Assembly: GCA_045540115.1 (NCBI GenBank)
Contig: JAZQGR010000036.1
Location: forward strand, 1 to 6,185
Reading direction: 5' to 3'
DNA length: 6,185 nucleotides
Origin: Colimorpha_A sp045540115
GTDB taxonomy: Bacteria > Bacillota > Clostridia > Oscillospirales > CAG-272
Shown here: positions 5,749 to 6,185 of the stretch, piece after piece
How positions within the stretch are numbered: position 1 is the stretch's first letter
How the letters are laid out: every line of letters starts with the position of its first letter
The notes under the pieces: generated by a model
Database searches by the model: none
Told to the model about the DNA's origin: nothing
The model's input: only the letters and a program-made list of their open reading frames with translations
Position numbers and translations under genes: made by a program

Positions 5749-5768
5749 TTGACCAATATCACGGTCAA
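5749..5768 (+). promoter_or_regulatory. Operator-like site I in the SLOG/XRE intergenic region
   Basis: TTGACC-N8-GGTCAA forms a 6+6 inverted repeat over 20 bases. It lies between the SLOG -10 box and its start codon, and upstream of the XRE gene. Its first 11 bases, TTGACCAATAT, recur exactly on the opposite strand in site II. It is probably bound by the XRE protein encoded alongside. Confidence 0.65.
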
Positions 5769-5779
5769 TATTTGGCTTA

Positions 5780-5808
5780 ATTATATCATAAAATAATAGA
5801 AATTGCAA
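5780..5808 (-). promoter_or_regulatory. Sigma-A-type promoter of the SLOG-like gene
   Basis: On the minus strand TTGCAA (5808-5803) and a perfect TATAAT (5785-5780) are separated by exactly 17 bases. Transcription would start near 5773, leaving a leader of about 45 bases. The -35 box lies inside operator-like site II, so a bound repressor would block polymerase. Confidence 0.75.
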
Positions 5809-5822
5809 CCAATATTGGTCAA
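5803..5822 (-). promoter_or_regulatory. Operator-like site II covering the SLOG -35 box
   Basis: On the minus strand this reads TTGACCAATATTGGTTGCAA. Its core ACCAATATTGGT (5808-5819) is a perfect 12-bp palindrome. It agrees with site I at 14 of 20 positions in opposite orientation. It also sits just upstream of the XRE ribosome binding site, so it could act in autoregulation. Confidence 0.68.
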
Positions 5823-5825
5823 AAA

Positions 5826-5831
5826 GAGGGG
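5826..5831 (+). promoter_or_regulatory. Ribosome binding site supporting a TTG start for the XRE gene
   Basis: GAGGGG lies eight bases before TTG 5840. The next in-frame candidate, ATG 5870, has no Shine-Dalgarno-like sequence ahead of it, so the rare TTG start is preferred. TTG starts lower translation and suit a repressor kept at low level. Confidence 0.75.
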
Positions 5832-5839
5832 ATAATATT

Positions 5840-6097
5840 TTGGAACAGAAAATCAGACGTGATTTGAATATGGGTGCTAACCTTAGACGCTTGCGCGATC
5901 GGGCAAATATTTCGCAAGAAAAATTATGTGCAGAATTGCAACGCAGAGGTTGCGATATAGGTAGAACAACTTATGCGAAATATGAATCCGGTGAATTAAA
6001 TATTAAGGTAAGCGTTATTATTGCGCTGAAGAAGATTTATGGCTGTGAATACGACGAGTTCTTTGAAGGACTTGACATTTCGGATGAAAAAAAGTGA
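5840..6097 (+). CDS. XRE-family helix-turn-helix transcriptional regulator
   Basis: An 85-residue DNA-binding protein consisting almost only of a Cro/CI-type helix-turn-helix domain (about 12-72): GANLRRLRD starts helix 1, ISQEKLCAELQRRG covers helix 2 and the turn, and DIGRTTYAKYESGE (39-52) holds the recognition helix, followed by the usual scaffold helices to YDEFFEG. There is no extra ligand or protease domain, so control would come from protein level or a partner. It starts with TTG 5840 behind GAGGGG. The gene is divergent from the SLOG-like gene, and two 20-bp inverted sites lie between them, so it is probably a repressor of that gene and of itself. No clear plus-strand promoter could be fixed; TAAAAT at 5789-5794 is a possible -10. 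Composition is AT-rich (23 of 60 bases G or C in 5941-6000), unlike the flavodiiron gene, which hints at acquisition. Confidence 0.88.
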   Translation: MEQKIRRDLNMGANLRRLRDRANISQEKLCAELQRRGCDIGRTTYAKYESGELNIKVSVIIALKKIYGCEYDEFFEGLDISDEKK

Positions 6098-6137
6098 CAA
6101 AAGCGCACCGTCCCGCTCGGGACGGTGCGCTTTTGTC
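6096..6137 (+). terminator. Long perfect hairpin terminator overlapping the XRE stop codon
   Basis: A perfect 19-bp stem (6096-6114 with 6119-6137) with a GCTC loop includes CAAAAGCGCACC / GGTGCGCTTTTG. Because the stem itself ends in A4/T4 tracts it can act in both directions. Its left arm begins inside the TGA stop codon (6095-6097). Confidence 0.9.
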
Positions 6138-6185
6138 CAAACAGTCGGCGGGACGCCGCCTGCTTGGAGCACAGGGGGATATTTC
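6138..6185. other. Right edge, no gene recognised
   Basis: A short GC-rich hairpin, CGGCG-GGA-CGCCG (6146-6158), is the only structure. No minus-strand frame has a stop codon between the window edge and the terminator, so no converging gene ends here. It may be upstream sequence of a gene beyond the window. Confidence 0.5.

Noticed and set aside
5727..5768. Longer SLOG-like protein starting at TTG 5768
   Set aside because: The start lies inside operator-like site I with no ribosome site, and the added residues do not resemble the family's usual beginning at the first beta strand.

Overview
The window looks like a piece of chromosome from an anaerobic member of the Clostridia, possibly an Oscillospiraceae/Ruminococcaceae-type gut bacterium. 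This rests on a flavodiiron protein fused to rubredoxin (an anaerobe's O2/NO scavenger), a Si-type citrate synthase of the clostridial length class, good purine-rich ribosome binding sites, and an XRE repressor of the style common there. The taxonomic placement is inference; no rRNA or marker gene is present.

Layout, left to right. Positions 1-743 hold the 3' part of a flavodiiron/flavodoxin/rubredoxin fusion (FprA type), closed by a strong terminator. A promoter region with helically phased TTAATA-like repeats follows (about 789-855). It leads into a tightly packed plus-strand operon: a 53-residue single-span membrane protein, a KdpD-type sensor kinase lacking the usual N-terminal KdpD domain, a KdpE-type response regulator, and a citrate synthase. 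All junctions overlap (29 and 8 nt) or abut (0 nt), so translational coupling is likely. After citrate synthase comes a 19-codon relic of a rubredoxin C-terminus that closely matches the intact one at 681-743. Next is a roughly 110-bp inverted-repeat element with three inner hairpins and a CTCTAAA tandem repeat, and then a rho-independent terminator.

The right end (about 5298-6137) is a compact AT-rich divergent module. On the minus strand is a small SLOG-like (Rossmann, DUF1273/YpsA-like) protein; on the plus strand is an XRE-family repressor with a TTG start. Their intergenic region carries two oppositely oriented 20-bp operator-like sites, one covering the -35 box of the SLOG promoter. A 19-bp perfect hairpin terminator overlaps the XRE stop codon.

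How the genes may work together: KdpD/KdpE is a potassium/turgor two-component system. The KdpD universal-stress domain carries an exact match to the SxS-X20-FTAxY pattern reported for cyclic-di-AMP binding in Staphylococcus aureus KdpD. No potassium transporter is in the window. The gene placed directly behind the regulators is citrate synthase, the entry to 2-oxoglutarate and glutamate synthesis, and glutamate is the main counter-ion of accumulated K+. A c-di-AMP/K+-controlled supply of glutamate is therefore a plausible but untested reading. The SLOG/XRE pair looks like a small accessory, possibly phage- or stress-related, switch of unknown function.
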